Part shown: piece after piece, positions 7,465 to 17,137 of the stretch
How positions within the stretch are numbered: the stretch's first letter is position 1
How the letters are laid out: each line of letters opens with the position of its first letter
Assembly: GCA_003142855.1 (NCBI GenBank)
Contig: PLNW01000110.1
Span: forward strand, 1 to 34,885
DNA from: Myxococcales bacterium
Lineage (GTDB): Bacteria > Myxococcota_A > Polyangia > Fen-1088
Length of the DNA: 34,885 nucleotides
Direction of reading: 5' to 3'
Translations under genes and position numbers: made by a program
Notes under the pieces: model-generated
Told to the model about the DNA's origin: nothing
The model's database searches: none
Seen by the model: only the letters and a program-made list of their open reading frames with translations

Positions 7465-7560
7465 CCTTCAGCCAACAAGCAAGACGTTACCTACCAGTCG
7501 CTCATGCAACTGTACCTAGCGGAGCGCATCGGCCGCGGGCGGACGCGGAAGGCATCGTGA
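7465..7560 (+). pseudogene. CopG-family antitoxin C-terminal remnant
   Basis: After the XRE stop, the same frame stays open and reads SANKQDVTYQSLMQLYLAERI before ending at TGA 7558-7560. This resembles the C-terminal helix of CopG-type antitoxins (typically K-x-V-P-Y-Q-S-L-x-K-x-Y-L-A-E-R). There is no start codon or N-terminal strand for the ribbon-helix-helix, so only a fragment survives. Its end nearly abuts the convergent gene ending at 7563. Short similarity, moderate confidence. Confidence 0.5.
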
Positions 7561-7562
7561 GG

Positions 7563-7913
7563 CTACGCCGCCTTGGATGCCTCAGGCATGGGATCGTCGC
7601 TGGTCCAGGCGTCGCGCTGAAGCTGGCGCCCGAGCTTTCGCAAGGCAGTGAGTTCGATCTGGCGCACCCGCTCGCGAGTGAGCGCGAAGCGCGCCGCGAT
7701 TTCTTCCAGGGTCATGCCGCCCTGTTCAGCGGCTTCCAGGGCGCAGGCCTCGCGCAATATTGGCGCATTGGCGTGGGCCGGTTTTGCCCCGCGGCTGTCG
7801 CGCGTCTCTGCCGTCAGATTGAAGCGGCAAATGGCGTACGGGCAGGGGCCGGGAAGGCGGCGGCACGCGCCGTGCGTACTCTCGAAGATATTGAGGCGGG
7901 AAGCGTCTGCCAT
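7563..7913 (-). CDS. small sigma-70 region-4-like DNA-binding protein with Cys motif
   Basis: 116 residues, unknown role. The C-terminal half is a sigma region 4-type HTH (GGMTLEEIAARFALTRERVRQIELTALRKL over residues 64-93), the part of sigma factors that reads the -35 box. The N-terminal half has cysteines at 17, 24, 29 and 57. The same spacing (C-X6-C-X4-C, then a later C before the HTH) occurs in the protein at 31503-32009, which aligns across both parts (PCPYAIC against PCPFVSC, CALEAAEQGG against [10 protein letters not shown]). It lacks region 2, so it cannot act as a complete sigma factor. A transcription regulator with a structural or sensory metal site is possible (inference). Confidence 0.8.
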   Translation of the reverse strand: MADASRLNIFESTHGACRRLPGPCPYAICRFNLTAETRDSRGAKPAHANAPILREACALEAAEQGGMTLEEIAARFALTRERVRQIELTALRKLGRQLQRDAWTSDDPMPEASKAA

Positions 7914-8026
7914 GTCAGCTCTCTCGGTTAGGGGTGGCTCGCCGCGATCATCGTTGACATTTCAACTCGGCACCCCGGCCCCAGAACTTGAGGGATGGCC
8001 CGAAGAAATCGCTTGTATGACTTGGG

Positions 8027-8100
8027 CGCGTGGGGAGCCCGCCGGCTTTGCCGGCGGCGCACCATCGCGGGAGGGAATGGGAACCCTCCCAGGGTTCCCA
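8027..8100 (-). repeat. interspersed hairpin element, copy 1 (short form)
   Basis: Read on the minus strand it comprises: perfect 10-bp stem TGGGAACCCT/AGGGTTCCCA with a 3-base loop (8078-8100), linker CTCCCGCGATGG, a second hairpin GCCGGC-AAA-GCCGGC, and terminal CCCCACGCG. Other copies: 29112-29248, 11433-11629 and 30237-30306. It lies between two minus-strand genes. There is no T-tract, so it is not a standard terminator. Confidence 0.8.
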
Positions 8101-8120
8101 TATTGAGATGCCGGTGGGCG

Positions 8121-9122
8121 CTACTTTGAAACAGGTGCGCCGGATGCCGCGTCGGTCGTCTTTTCAGGCAGTTGGATCCGGATATGCGTCCGACGTGCAA
8201 ATATGAACAGGGCCACCAGCCCTACAATGACCGCGTACCAAAGCGTGCACAGCCGCGTGACGAAGGTGGCGGCTGCGGCCACGCTGCGGCCGGTTCCCGT
8301 ACCCAGCTGTCCGAGCAGGGCGAGCATGCCGGCCTCGGTAACACCCAGACCCCCTGGCAAAAATGAGAGCGCACCGGCCACAGTCATGGACGCGTAGATG
8401 AATGTGCCGGCCTGCATTCCGACGGCAGCGCCGGGGAAGCCGCGCACCACCACCCAGAAGGCTACGCACTCGAAGTACCAACTCAGCGTGGAGAGCAGCA
8501 CCGCGACCACCAAGGGGCCGGGACGCAGCAGCGCCGCGGTGGCCTGGTAGGCCTCGTGCAGTTTGTCGGCAAATGCGCGCACGCCGGGCAGGCGGCTCGA
8601 CAGCCTCAGGAAGAACATGGCGATGGACTCGACCGAGATCACCACCAAACCCAGGCCGATTACCACTGCCCCGGTGGCCAGAAAGCGCCGGTCCACGTGA
8701 AAGGTGAACACGCCGACGCAGGCGAGCAGCAACAGGCCGACCAGATCGGTGAAGCGCTCGGCGATGACGATGGGGGCGGTGCGCGCGGCCGGGATGCCGT
8801 GCGATTCGCGCAAAAGCAGCGCCTTGACCGCCTCGCCCAGCTTGCCCGGGGTCACAGTGAGGGAAAAGCCGGCCAGAAAGATCAGGAAGCTGTGCCCGGC
8901 CGTCACCTGTCGCAAACCGAGCACTTTGAGGTAGTAATGCCAGCGCGCGAAGCGCACCCCGTAGTTGAGCGAAGCCAGGGCAATTGCGATCAGCGCCACT
9001 GCCCAATGGAAGGTGGCGAGCGCGTGCCCGACGCTCCTGGCCCCGGCCCAAACCGAAAAGCCGACGTATATGGCCACGCCAGCGGCCACGCCGAGGGTCA
9101 CGCGCCAAATCAGCTTCTTCAC
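8121..9122 (-). CDS. flippase-like integral membrane protein (LPG synthase TM domain family, PF03706)
   Basis: 333 residues with about eight hydrophobic helices, and family-typical features: N-Y-G-V-R-F-A-R-W-H-Y-Y-L near residue 55, SLTVTPGKLGEAVKALLL near 91, and FLPGGLGVTEAG near 256. This is the membrane part of the MprF/AglD/YbhN superfamily (lysylphosphatidylglycerol synthase transmembrane region), thought to move lipids or lipid-linked substrates. There is no C-terminal aminoacyl-transfer domain, so lysinylation is not expected. It starts with GTG two bases after the typA stop and is likely cotranscribed with it. The substrate cannot be deduced. Confidence 0.85.
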   Translation of the reverse strand: MKKLIWRVTLGVAAGVAIYVGFSVWAGARSVGHALATFHWAVALIAIALASLNYGVRFARWHYYLKVLGLRQVTAGHSFLIFLAGFSLTVTPGKLGEAVKALLLRESHGIPAARTAPIVIAERFTDLVGLLLLACVGVFTFHVDRRFLATGAVVIGLGLVVISVESIAMFFLRLSSRLPGVRAFADKLHEAYQATAALLRPGPLVVAVLLSTLSWYFECVAFWVVVRGFPGAAVGMQAGTFIYASMTVAGALSFLPGGLGVTEAGMLALLGQLGTGTGRSVAAAATFVTRLCTLWYAVIVGLVALFIFARRTHIRIQLPEKTTDAASGAPVSK

Positions 9123-9124
9123 GC

Positions 9125-10993
<1,869 letters not shown>

Positions 10994-11078
10994 GTGAGGC
11001 GCGCAGACATACCACATCGCTGGCCAAGGGGCCGCAATGCACTGGATGACCTTCGCCTGATTGCGGTAGGCTAGCCGC

Positions 11079-11918
11079 GTGACGGAACCGACTGAATTCG
11101 GGTTCAACGAGCTGCACGCCGAGGAGCGGGGCCTTCTGCTCGGCCTGAGCCTGCAGGCCACGGGCGACGCGGCCCTGTCTCGTCTGGCGAGTAGTCGTCG
11201 CCAGGCGTGCTGCAATGCCTGGCAGGCCTTGCGCGCCCTTTCCCGTTCTGACCGGGCGGCTTTGCTGGCGGACTGGATTGTGGAGGCCCGTTCACCGTTT
11301 CCGCCGGGGATGGAAAGGTTGCATCCGAGCTGGCTCGCAGAAGCAATCGCCCGTGAGCCGACGGAGCTTTGGCCGGCGCTGCTTGGCGGGCTGCCTGGGG
11401 TGCAGGCCGTGGAGCCGCTGTTGGAATTCAGATGGGAACCCTCAGAGGGTTCGCTCCGCCCTTCGGCCCCCCACCTACCACACCTCCCCGCTCGCTTCGC
11501 TCGGCCTCGTCAAACCCTCCCGCGGTGGTCCGCCGCCGGCGACGAGGGCGCGCGCGAAGCGCGCGGGGTGGGCGGGGTGGCTGGCGGTCCCGAAGTCCCC
11601 GCAGGGGGAGCCGGCGGGCTCCCCACGCGACAGGTTCACGTTGGCAGCGCGATTGCGACAGACGGCGAAACCTGGCCGCCCAAATCGGTGGCTGAGTTGC
11701 AGGGTTGCGTTTTTGGTCGGCTGGCGCCGCTTTGTGCAGGCCCTTCGGGCCCGCTGGGCGCAGGACTGTGTCGCCTGGGTTGCGACGAGCTGCTGGCCGA
11801 AATTGCTCGCCGGGGTACGGCGCTTCAGCAAGAGCTGCGCGCTGAGGGAGACGCGTCTCTGTGGGCGGTGGCCGGTCGCTTGCCCGCCACGCTGGGACGA
11901 CAATGGGTGAAATGGTAA
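11079..11918 (+). CDS. unrecognised protein in the sctK position, with a repeat inserted in frame
   Basis: 279 residues, GTG start. It is unrecognised by sequence. It directly precedes sctL-sctN and overlaps sctL by 16 bases, the position of sctK (sorting-platform adaptor) in many T3SS operons; similarity to SctK is not shown. The N-terminal half (about 1-117) is helical with [13 protein letters not shown] and PALLGGLPG. About residues 119-184 come from an interspersed hairpin repeat (11433-11629), recognisable as Arg/Gly/Pro-rich filler. The C-terminal half (about 185-279) returns to normal-looking sequence with CDELLAEIA. The repeat contributes no stop codon in this frame, so the product may still be made, but it is probably altered or a pseudogene. 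Confidence 0.6.
   Translation: MTEPTEFGFNELHAEERGLLLGLSLQATGDAALSRLASSRRQACCNAWQALRALSRSDRAALLADWIVEARSPFPPGMERLHPSWLAEAIAREPTELWPALLGGLPGVQAVEPLLEFRWEPSEGSLRPSAPHLPHLPARFARPRQTLPRWSAAGDEGAREARGVGGVAGGPEVPAGGAGGLPTRQVHVGSAIATDGETWPPKSVAELQGCVFGRLAPLCAGPSGPLGAGLCRLGCDELLAEIARRGTALQQELRAEGDASLWAVAGRLPATLGRQWVKW
11433..11629 (+). repeat. interspersed hairpin element, copy 3 (long form) inside a coding frame
   Basis: Starts with GAACCCT-CAG-AGGGTTC (11436-11452), carries an extra block (about 11453-11515), then CCCTCCCGCGGTGGT, a GC hairpin GCGCGC-GAA-GCGCGC, and a tail matching copy 2 in reverse complement (about 11588-11629), ending CCCCACGCG. A TTCA flanks it on both sides (11427-11430 and 11635-11638), a possible target duplication that could also be chance. 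Confidence 0.8.
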
Positions 11919-12535
11919 AAGGCGAGGGCATGGGCCGACTGCAGAAAGGCTTGGGACGCGTGGTGCCCGCTGCGGATCTCACCGCACAGGCTGAGGCCGC
12001 ACAGGTTCGGGCGCGGACCCAGGAGGATGTGTCCGCCCAACGGGCCGAGGCGCAGGCAGCGCGGGCAGAGGCGGAGCGCGCGGGCTTTGAGGCTGGCAAG
12101 CAAGCAGGCCTGGCGCAGGTGAGTACGCTGCTGCTGGCGGCGCGGGCGCAGGCCGAGCAAGACCTGGCTAGGGCCAAAGACGCGGCCATCGTGCTCGCCC
12201 GTCGCATGGCCGAGCGAATCGTGGGTCGCGCGGTCGAGCTTGCGCCCGAGCTGATGGGTGAGATCGTGGCAGAGGCTCTGGCCGCCAGTCGCGCCCGCAA
12301 GGGTGCCGTCGTGCTGCGCGCCCATCCCGATGATCTGGCTGCTGTCGAACGCGAGCGACCGCGCTGGCTGGCGCGCGTGGCGGCCGGGGTTGATGTGCGC
12401 GTGGTGGCTGACCCGGCGATCGGCCGTCATGGCTGCGTGGTGGAAACCGTAGTCGGCCGTCTGGACGCGCGCCTGGATACACAACTGGATGCGCTGGAAA
12501 AGGCCCTGCGGGGAGTGGCCGGCGCGTCTTCGTGA
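11903..12535 (+). CDS. sctL: T3SS stator protein SctL (FliH/YscL family)
   Basis: Cytoplasmic peripheral-stalk protein that binds the SctN ATPase and links it to the sorting platform. About 210 residues. The first ~25 are short and basic, followed by an Ala/Glu/Arg-rich coiled coil (about 25-90) with GFEAGKQAGLAQV. The C-terminal FliH/SctL domain includes LARRMAERIVGRAVELAPE, a beta segment GAVVLRAHPDDL, and the family-typical end GRHGCVVETVVGRLDARLDTQL. Starts at 11903, 11912 or 11930 are possible; 11930 has AAAAGG at good spacing, and 11903 overlaps the upstream gene. sctN begins seven bases after the stop, as expected for a stator-ATPase pair. Confidence 0.85.
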   Translation: MGEMVKGEGMGRLQKGLGRVVPAADLTAQAEAAQVRARTQEDVSAQRAEAQAARAEAERAGFEAGKQAGLAQVSTLLLAARAQAEQDLARAKDAAIVLARRMAERIVGRAVELAPELMGEIVAEALAASRARKGAVVLRAHPDDLAAVERERPRWLARVAAGVDVRVVADPAIGRHGCVVETVVGRLDARLDTQLDALEKALRGVAGASS

Positions 12536-12542
12536 GGCAAGC

Positions 12543-13898
12543 GTGACTGAATCCGACGTCGAACCCGCGCTGGTCGAGCTAGGCGACGCGCTCAAGGCGC
12601 TGGACCAGGTCAATCCGCGGCGGTTGGCCGGCCGGGTGACGGAAGTGACCGGCCTGGTGGTGCGCGCCACCATCCCTGGCGTGCGCGTGGGCGAATTGGT
12701 CTACATCGATCGCGACGCCATGCCTGGTGCGGGCCGGGCGATCGAGCCGCGCCTTCAGGCCGAGGTGGTCGGCTTTCGCGGTGACGAGGTCGTGCTCATG
12801 CCGCTCGGGGAGGTGGCGGGCATCGGCCCGGACGCCGTGGTGAGCCCGACCGGTCGACCGCTCTGCCTGCGGGTGGGCGAGGGGATCTTGGGGCGCGTGC
12901 TCAACGGTCTGGGCGATCCCGTGGACGGACAGGGCCCCATCGCGGGGCCGACTGAAGAATGGGCGGTGGACCGACCCGCGCCCGACCCACTCACGCGTCG
13001 CCGCGTGAGCAAGCCGCTGGCCCTTGGCGTGCGCGCCATCGATGCCTTTCTCACCGTGGGCGAGGGGCAGCGGGTGGGCTTGTTTTCTGGCTCAGGCGTG
13101 GGCAAGTCGATGCTGCTCGGCCAGATCGCGCGCCAGACCGAGGCTGACGCCAATGTGATCGCCATCGTGGGCGAGCGCGGTCGCGAGGTGACCGAGTTCA
13201 TAGAAGATGCACTGGGGCCCGAGGGGCGCGCCCGCTCGGTGGTGGTCTGCGCGACCAGCGACGCGCCCAGCTTGGTGCGACTCAAGTCGGCGTTCGTGGC
13301 CACCGCAGTGGCCGAGTGGTTCCGCGACCGGGGACAGCGCGTGCTGCTCATGATGGATTCGCTCACCCGTTTCGCTCGCGCGCAACGCGAGGTGGGTCTG
13401 GCCGCGGGCGAGCCGCCGGCGCGACAAGGTTTTCCCCCCAGCGTGTTCGCCCTGCTGCCGCGTCTGCTCGAGCGCACGGGCAATTCGCACCTCGGGTCCA
13501 TCACGGCGCTTTATGCCGTGCTGGTGTCGGGCGGTGACATGGATGAGCCCATTGCCGACGAGGTGCGCGGCATTCTCGACGGGCACATCGTGCTTTCGCG
13601 CGAGCTGTGCGACCGCAACCACTGGCCTGCCATCGACGTGCTGCCCTCGCTGTCGCGGGTGATGAACGCAGTGGTCGATGAGAGGCACCGTGAGGCCGCC
13701 GGCCGCGTGCGCGAGCTGATGGCGGCGTACGAGCAGAAGCGCGACCTCATCGCCCTTGGCGCCTACAAACCCGGCAGCGACGAGCGCACCGACGAGGCCA
13801 TCGCCGCGATGGACGCCATCAACACTTTCCTGCGCCAGGGAACCCATGAGGTGTCCTCGTTCGAGGAAACGCGCAAGCGGCTGCTGGCATTGGTGTAG
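12543..13898 (+). CDS. sctN: T3SS ATPase SctN (FliI/YscN family)
   Basis: Hexameric ATPase that unfolds and delivers T3SS substrates to the export gate. 451 residues from the GTG at 12543; an upstream in-frame ATG at 12489 lies within sctL and gives an unlikely N-terminus. Walker A is GSGVGKS (Lys about 188), Walker B VLLMMDSLTRFARA, with the family signature GLAAGEPPARQGFPPSVFALLPRLLERTG and C-terminal KRDLIALGAYKPGSD. All catalytic elements look intact. T3SS and flagellar ATPases are alike. The absence of flagellar genes and the presence of a YscQ-like SctQ at 25852 favour non-flagellar T3SS. A HIT gene follows after 21 bases. Confidence 0.9.
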   Translation: MTESDVEPALVELGDALKALDQVNPRRLAGRVTEVTGLVVRATIPGVRVGELVYIDRDAMPGAGRAIEPRLQAEVVGFRGDEVVLMPLGEVAGIGPDAVVSPTGRPLCLRVGEGILGRVLNGLGDPVDGQGPIAGPTEEWAVDRPAPDPLTRRRVSKPLALGVRAIDAFLTVGEGQRVGLFSGSGVGKSMLLGQIARQTEADANVIAIVGERGREVTEFIEDALGPEGRARSVVVCATSDAPSLVRLKSAFVATAVAEWFRDRGQRVLLMMDSLTRFARAQREVGLAAGEPPARQGFPPSVFALLPRLLERTGNSHLGSITALYAVLVSGGDMDEPIADEVRGILDGHIVLSRELCDRNHWPAIDVLPSLSRVMNAVVDERHREAAGRVRELMAAYEQKRDLIALGAYKPGSDERTDEAIAAMDAINTFLRQGTHEVSSFEETRKRLLALV

Positions 13899-13919
13899 AA
13901 ACCATCCGAGGAAAACAAC

Positions 13920-14264
13920 ATGAGCGACTGCTTGTTCTGCAAGATCTGCGAAGGAAAGATCCCCGCGGCCATCACCTATCGCGACGACGAGGTACTGGCT
14001 TTCAAGGACGTCAACCCCAAGGCGCCATTTCATCAGCTCGTGATCCCGATTCGCCACGTGGCCAGCCTGGCCACGGCCGACGAGAAGGACGCGGCCCTGC
14101 TGGGCAAGCTGATGCTGGTGGGGGCGCGTCTGGCGCGCGAGTCGGGCCTGGCTGACGGCGGGTTTCGGGTCGTGATGAACGCAGGCGCCGACGCCGGACA
14201 GTCGGTGTTGCACGTGCATCTGCATGTCCTGGCCGGGCGCCCACTCGCCTGGCCACCAGGGTAG
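13920..14264 (+). CDS. HIT-family (HinT-like) nucleotide hydrolase
   Basis: 114-residue histidine-triad protein that hydrolyses purine nucleoside phosphoramidates or acyl-AMPs. The N-terminus has the PKCI-branch cysteines (CLFCKICEGKIP), then DVNPKAPFHQLVIP, and the triad HVHLHVL near residues 99-105 with the central nucleophilic histidine. GAGG about ten bases before the ATG. The end (GRPLAWPPG) is the usual C-terminus. It lies 21 bases after sctN but is a housekeeping family, so cotranscription with T3SS genes is probably incidental. Confidence 0.92.
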   Translation: MSDCLFCKICEGKIPAAITYRDDEVLAFKDVNPKAPFHQLVIPIRHVASLATADEKDAALLGKLMLVGARLARESGLADGGFRVVMNAGADAGQSVLHVHLHVLAGRPLAWPPG

Positions 14265-14286
14265 GGGCCTCTACTCTTCGATTGGC

Positions 14287-14406
14287 CGACGGCCGACGAT
14301 CCGGGCCGCTGGCGGCGTCGGGCCTGCGCTTCCGGTCCTCAAGTACATCAGTACATTCCGGTCCGGTTCTCGGCCCTCCTTGCCAGCAGCCCGGCTTGTC
14401 GGCCGG
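14287..14406 (+). repeat. dispersed 90-120 bp repeat, copy A
   Basis: Bases 14317-14406 are identical over 90 positions to 30329-30418. The match resumes in shorter form upstream (CCGGGCCGCTGGC and GACGGCCGACGAT), where copy B carries an inserted hairpin element. It contains the pair AGTACATCAGTACAT. The rest of the 14265-14578 intergenic stretch, from 14407 on, holds nothing recognised. Confidence 0.85.
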
Positions 14407-14578
14407 GTCACGGAGGCGAATGTGACAGGGACAATTCAGGCTGGAAAGTGAAATTCGGGCGAGCGCAGGGGCGGTCCAGTAGGGGAAAGGCGATCTGTAG
14501 ACGCTCGAAGGGAAAGCTCTTCGGCGCAGATGCCGGGCCGCACAGCGCTGGAGACCGTGCGGTCGCCGATGACCACCT

Positions 14579-15271
14579 TCACGGGAAACGCGGTTGCTCA
14601 ATCGAAGCGTCCACCCCGCCACTGGGAATCTGACACCTCGTGGTGCAGAAGACCGACATGCCCAACGGACAACCAGCATCCCCTAGGTTTCCCAGTCCAG
14701 CATCAGTTGTGTTCCTGCCGTAGTCATCCAAGCACACACCGTTAAGGTTGCCCAGGTCACACCTCTCGCCACTAACCGGATCGAAAATGCCATCGCCACA
14801 GCACGGTATAGTTCCCGCATCGCCTCCATCGGACCAAGTGCCACTGCAGACAGCAGGGTACGCTTCAGGTATGCACACGATGGATCGGGCGCACAGCTCC
14901 TTTTCATAGCAAGAATTTGGGACCGCACAGTATACGTTCGGAGGCGCCTGCCTATAGCCACGATCGCATGTCTGTGGATCGCCGCAATCCACTCCAGTGC
15001 CTCCAGTACCGCCTGTGCCGGCACCTCCGGCTCCGCCTCGAACCGCATCGCCCCCTGCTCCGCCTGTTTGTGGGCTAACTGAGCCCCTCGAACCGCTGAC
15101 GCCCGCACTGCCCGTGCTGGTGATGCCGTTGGCGTTGCTGGGGATGCGTCCCTCGCTCAGACCGTCGCCCGCCGGTATGGGTCCGCAACTCACGAGTAGA
15201 ATGGATGCAACCCTGATCCCAGCAGCAGAGAGCCAGGCCAGATTCGGTCGGCTGGTTGGCAGCATGAGCAT
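14579..15271 (-). CDS. Cys-rich Myxococcota-type lipoprotein
   Basis: 230 residues, no known function. The ATG at 15271 is chosen because AAGGAGG sits five bases upstream. The open frame reaches 15331 but the extra 20 residues contain that ribosome-binding site. A hydrophobic segment ends at ILLVSC-G, a plausible lipobox at about residue 28. A Gly/Thr/Ser linker with GGAGGAGTGGTGGTG follows, then a Cys-rich half containing CCGDGIFDPVSGERCDLGN, the C-G-D-G...G-E-x-C-D module of DUF4215-like cell-surface proteins. It probably sits on the outer membrane surface. Isolated gene between the HIT gene and vapBC. Confidence 0.8.
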   Translation of the reverse strand: MLMLPTSRPNLAWLSAAGIRVASILLVSCGPIPAGDGLSEGRIPSNANGITSTGSAGVSGSRGSVSPQTGGAGGDAVRGGAGGAGTGGTGGTGVDCGDPQTCDRGYRQAPPNVYCAVPNSCYEKELCARSIVCIPEAYPAVCSGTWSDGGDAGTIPCCGDGIFDPVSGERCDLGNLNGVCLDDYGRNTTDAGLGNLGDAGCPLGMSVFCTTRCQIPSGGVDASIEQPRFP

Positions 15272-15450
15272 GTCGGCCTCCTTCAGGTACCCAACCACGA
15301 CTACCCATGCGACGATAGCATGCATAGACAATCCGATGGGGTTTTAGCATCCAGGAACCCGCTTCGATATGCGAAGCTGGCACCGGGTGGTTTGTCCGGA
15401 ATATCGCTCGCGGCCTTGGGTCACGCAGCTTTGCGTCGCGCACAGATGGC

Positions 15451-15481
15451 ATACGTATAGTTTTCGAGATACTATACGTAT
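15451..15481. promoter_or_regulatory. perfect inverted repeat, probable VapB operator
   Basis: ATACGTATAGT (15451-15461) and its exact complement ACTATACGTAT (15471-15481), separated by nine bases, end one base before the vapB ATG at 15482. This fits autoregulation by a dimeric antitoxin. It occupies the AT-rich segment that must contain the -10 box. Confidence 0.75.
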
Positions 15482-15712
15482 ATGCACAAGCTAACCCTTA
15501 GTGTGGACGAGAAAGTCGTCGGGCGGGCCAAACGCTACGCCGCTCGGCATGGCACGTCGGTCTCGCGGATGGTCGAGCGGTATCTCGACCTCGTGGTCGC
15601 GCCAGCGCGGCTTGCCGAGGAGGATCCTCCGGTCCTGCGCATGCTGCGGGGAGCGGCCAAGGGTATTTCTCACGAGGAGTATGGGAGTCATTTGCAGAGG
15701 AAGTACCGGTGA
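15482..15712 (+). CDS. vapB: VapB-type antitoxin (DUF6364-like)
   Basis: 76-residue antitoxin. The N-terminal ribbon-helix-helix-like stretch is MHKLTLSVDEKVVGRAKRYA, then HGTSVSRMVERYLDLV; the C-terminal tail from about residue 45 would wrap the toxin. DUF6364-type antitoxins share the KLTLSVDE start. The ATG follows the inverted-repeat operator directly, so there is little or no leader. Its stop overlaps the GTG of the PIN toxin (GTGA at 15709-15712), so the two are translationally coupled. Confidence 0.85.
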   Translation: MHKLTLSVDEKVVGRAKRYAARHGTSVSRMVERYLDLVVAPARLAEEDPPVLRMLRGAAKGISHEEYGSHLQRKYR

Positions 15713-16125
15713 AACGGCTGCTGCTCGACCTGAACATCGTGCTTGACGTTGTTCTGGATCGGGCCGAAGCCGCCAGCGCGGGGCGCCTGTGGGCTGCACT
15801 GGAAAGGCGAAGGGGTCGGGGGTTCGTTCCCGCTCATGGGGTCACGACCATCTTCTATTTGGTTTCTCGCGCGCAGGGTCCCGAGTTTGCCCGACGAGCC
15901 ACCGATGGAATCCTGCGCACGTTTGCTGTGGCACCGGTAGACGAGAAGGTTCTGCGGCGAGCGCTGTCTTTGGGTTGGACCGACTTCGAAGACGCTGTCT
16001 GTGCATCGGCAGCGGAGGTATGCGGCTGTGATGCCATCGTGACCCGCGACGCGAAGGGCTTCGTCGACTCGCCAGTTCGGATCATCGACCCTCCGACGGC
16101 CCTTGCCTGGCTGACCGGAGGCTAG
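15709..16125 (+). CDS. vapC: VapC-type PIN-domain toxin
   Basis: 138-residue PIN endoribonuclease. Acidic residues expected of the active site: LLLDLNIVLDVVLDR (Asp7 and later), an internal Glu-rich helix, GWTDFEDAVCASAAEVCGCDAIVTRDAKGF (DFEDA and TRD). The motifs are intact, so the toxin is probably active. GTG start overlaps the vapB stop. Target RNA unknown. It is one of two complete toxin-antitoxin pairs in the window. Confidence 0.88.
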   Translation: MKRLLLDLNIVLDVVLDRAEAASAGRLWAALERRRGRGFVPAHGVTTIFYLVSRAQGPEFARRATDGILRTFAVAPVDEKVLRRALSLGWTDFEDAVCASAAEVCGCDAIVTRDAKGFVDSPVRIIDPPTALAWLTGG

Positions 16126-16167
16126 GCGAGGGTGCCGCCAGGTGCGGGCGGGGAAGATGGGCAGGGT

Positions 16168-17127
16168 TTACATCCTAATGTCGACCAGTATCCTCTTGCG
16201 CAGCTCGGTCAGGAAGTTCTTGGTCTGGCGCTCCATCTCGCGCTGGCGCAGTTGACCGCGGATCTGGTCGCGCACTTCAGACAGGGGCTTGGGGTCCTGC
16301 GCGCGACGGCCCAGCAACTTGATCACGTGGAAGCCGCGATCGGCGCGCACCGGCCCGCGGATTTCGTCGACCTTCATGGAGAAAACCAATTCCTCGATGG
16401 GCTTGGGCAGGATGTCCTTGCCGAACCAGCCCAGATCGCCACCCTCGGCGCGGGTGGCGGTGTCCTCGGAATACTCGCGCGCCAGCCGGCTGAAGTCCTC
16501 GCCTGACTGTGCCCGGCGCAGCAGCAGCAGGGCCTGCTTTTCCTTTTCCTGTGTCGTGGCCGCGTCGGCGCCTTCGGGGATGGCCAAGAAGATGTGGCTG
16601 GCGCGTACCTGCAGGTTGGCTGCCTGCATGTGGCGCTCGTAGTAGCCCTGCACGTCGGCGTCGCTCACGCTGACCTTGGAGCCCACGGCAATGTTGATGA
16701 TCCGATAGCGCAGGATCTCGCGTTTGGTGTTTTGCCGGTAGGCGGCCAGACTCATGCCCTGCTTGTGCAGTTCCTCTCGCAACTGGGCATCGGTGAGGTT
16801 GTAGTCCTTCTTGATCTGTTCGATGGACTTGTCGACCTCATCGCTGCTGACCGAAACCTTGAGCTCGGCCGCCTCTTGCACCAGCAGCTGCTCGTCCACC
16901 ATATGTTCGAGAGTCTGACGGCGCACGGCCGCAGCGCGCGCGGCCCGCTGGCCGGGATTCGAGATGGCGGCGACGTCGGCCATCATGGGCGCAGCCCGCT
17001 CCTCGACTTCGCTCTGCAGGATGATCTCGCTGCCAACCACCGCGACGATCTTTTCAACCACACGCGCCTGGCCCTTGGAGGAAAGCAAGAGCAAAAAGGC
17101 AACAAGGCACAGTCGGGTCATGGGCAT
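16168..17127 (-). CDS. SurA-like periplasmic peptidyl-prolyl isomerase
   Basis: 319 residues from the ATG at 17127, ten bases after the stop of the upstream isomerase and behind AGGA; the frame extends to 17247 but the added residues are low-complexity. Signal peptide MTRLCLVAFLLLLSSKGQA, then SurA N-terminal chaperone segment (VVEKIVAVVGSEIILQSEV, TLEHMVDEQLLVQEA), then one PpiC/parvulin domain (roughly 170-275: VRASHIFLAI, GGDLGWFGKD, GPVRADRGFHVIKLL). SurA of E. coli has two parvulin domains, so this is the single-domain form seen in Myxococcota. It helps fold outer-membrane proteins. Last gene of the mfd-ppiC-surA cluster. Confidence 0.88.
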   Translation of the reverse strand: MPMTRLCLVAFLLLLSSKGQARVVEKIVAVVGSEIILQSEVEERAAPMMADVAAISNPGQRAARAAAVRRQTLEHMVDEQLLVQEAAELKVSVSSDEVDKSIEQIKKDYNLTDAQLREELHKQGMSLAAYRQNTKREILRYRIINIAVGSKVSVSDADVQGYYERHMQAANLQVRASHIFLAIPEGADAATTQEKEKQALLLLRRAQSGEDFSRLAREYSEDTATRAEGGDLGWFGKDILPKPIEELVFSMKVDEIRGPVRADRGFHVIKLLGRRAQDPKPLSEVRDQIRGQLRQREMERQTKNFLTELRKRILVDIRM

Positions 17128-17137
17128 GGCACGGGTC

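Noticed and set aside
8078..8100. Perfect hairpin as a rho-independent terminator
   Set aside because: No T-tract follows on either strand, and the same hairpin occurs inside a coding frame at 11436, so it belongs to the repeat element.
10994..11215. 74-residue N-terminal extension of TypA
   Set aside because: The extension is unlike BipA, overlaps the divergent gene start, and the ATG at 10993 gives the usual family length.
14407..14578. Possible small gene or RNA between copy A of the repeat and the Cys-rich lipoprotein gene
   Set aside because: Short open frames here lack ribosome-binding sites and recognisable sequence; no convincing hairpin or promoter.
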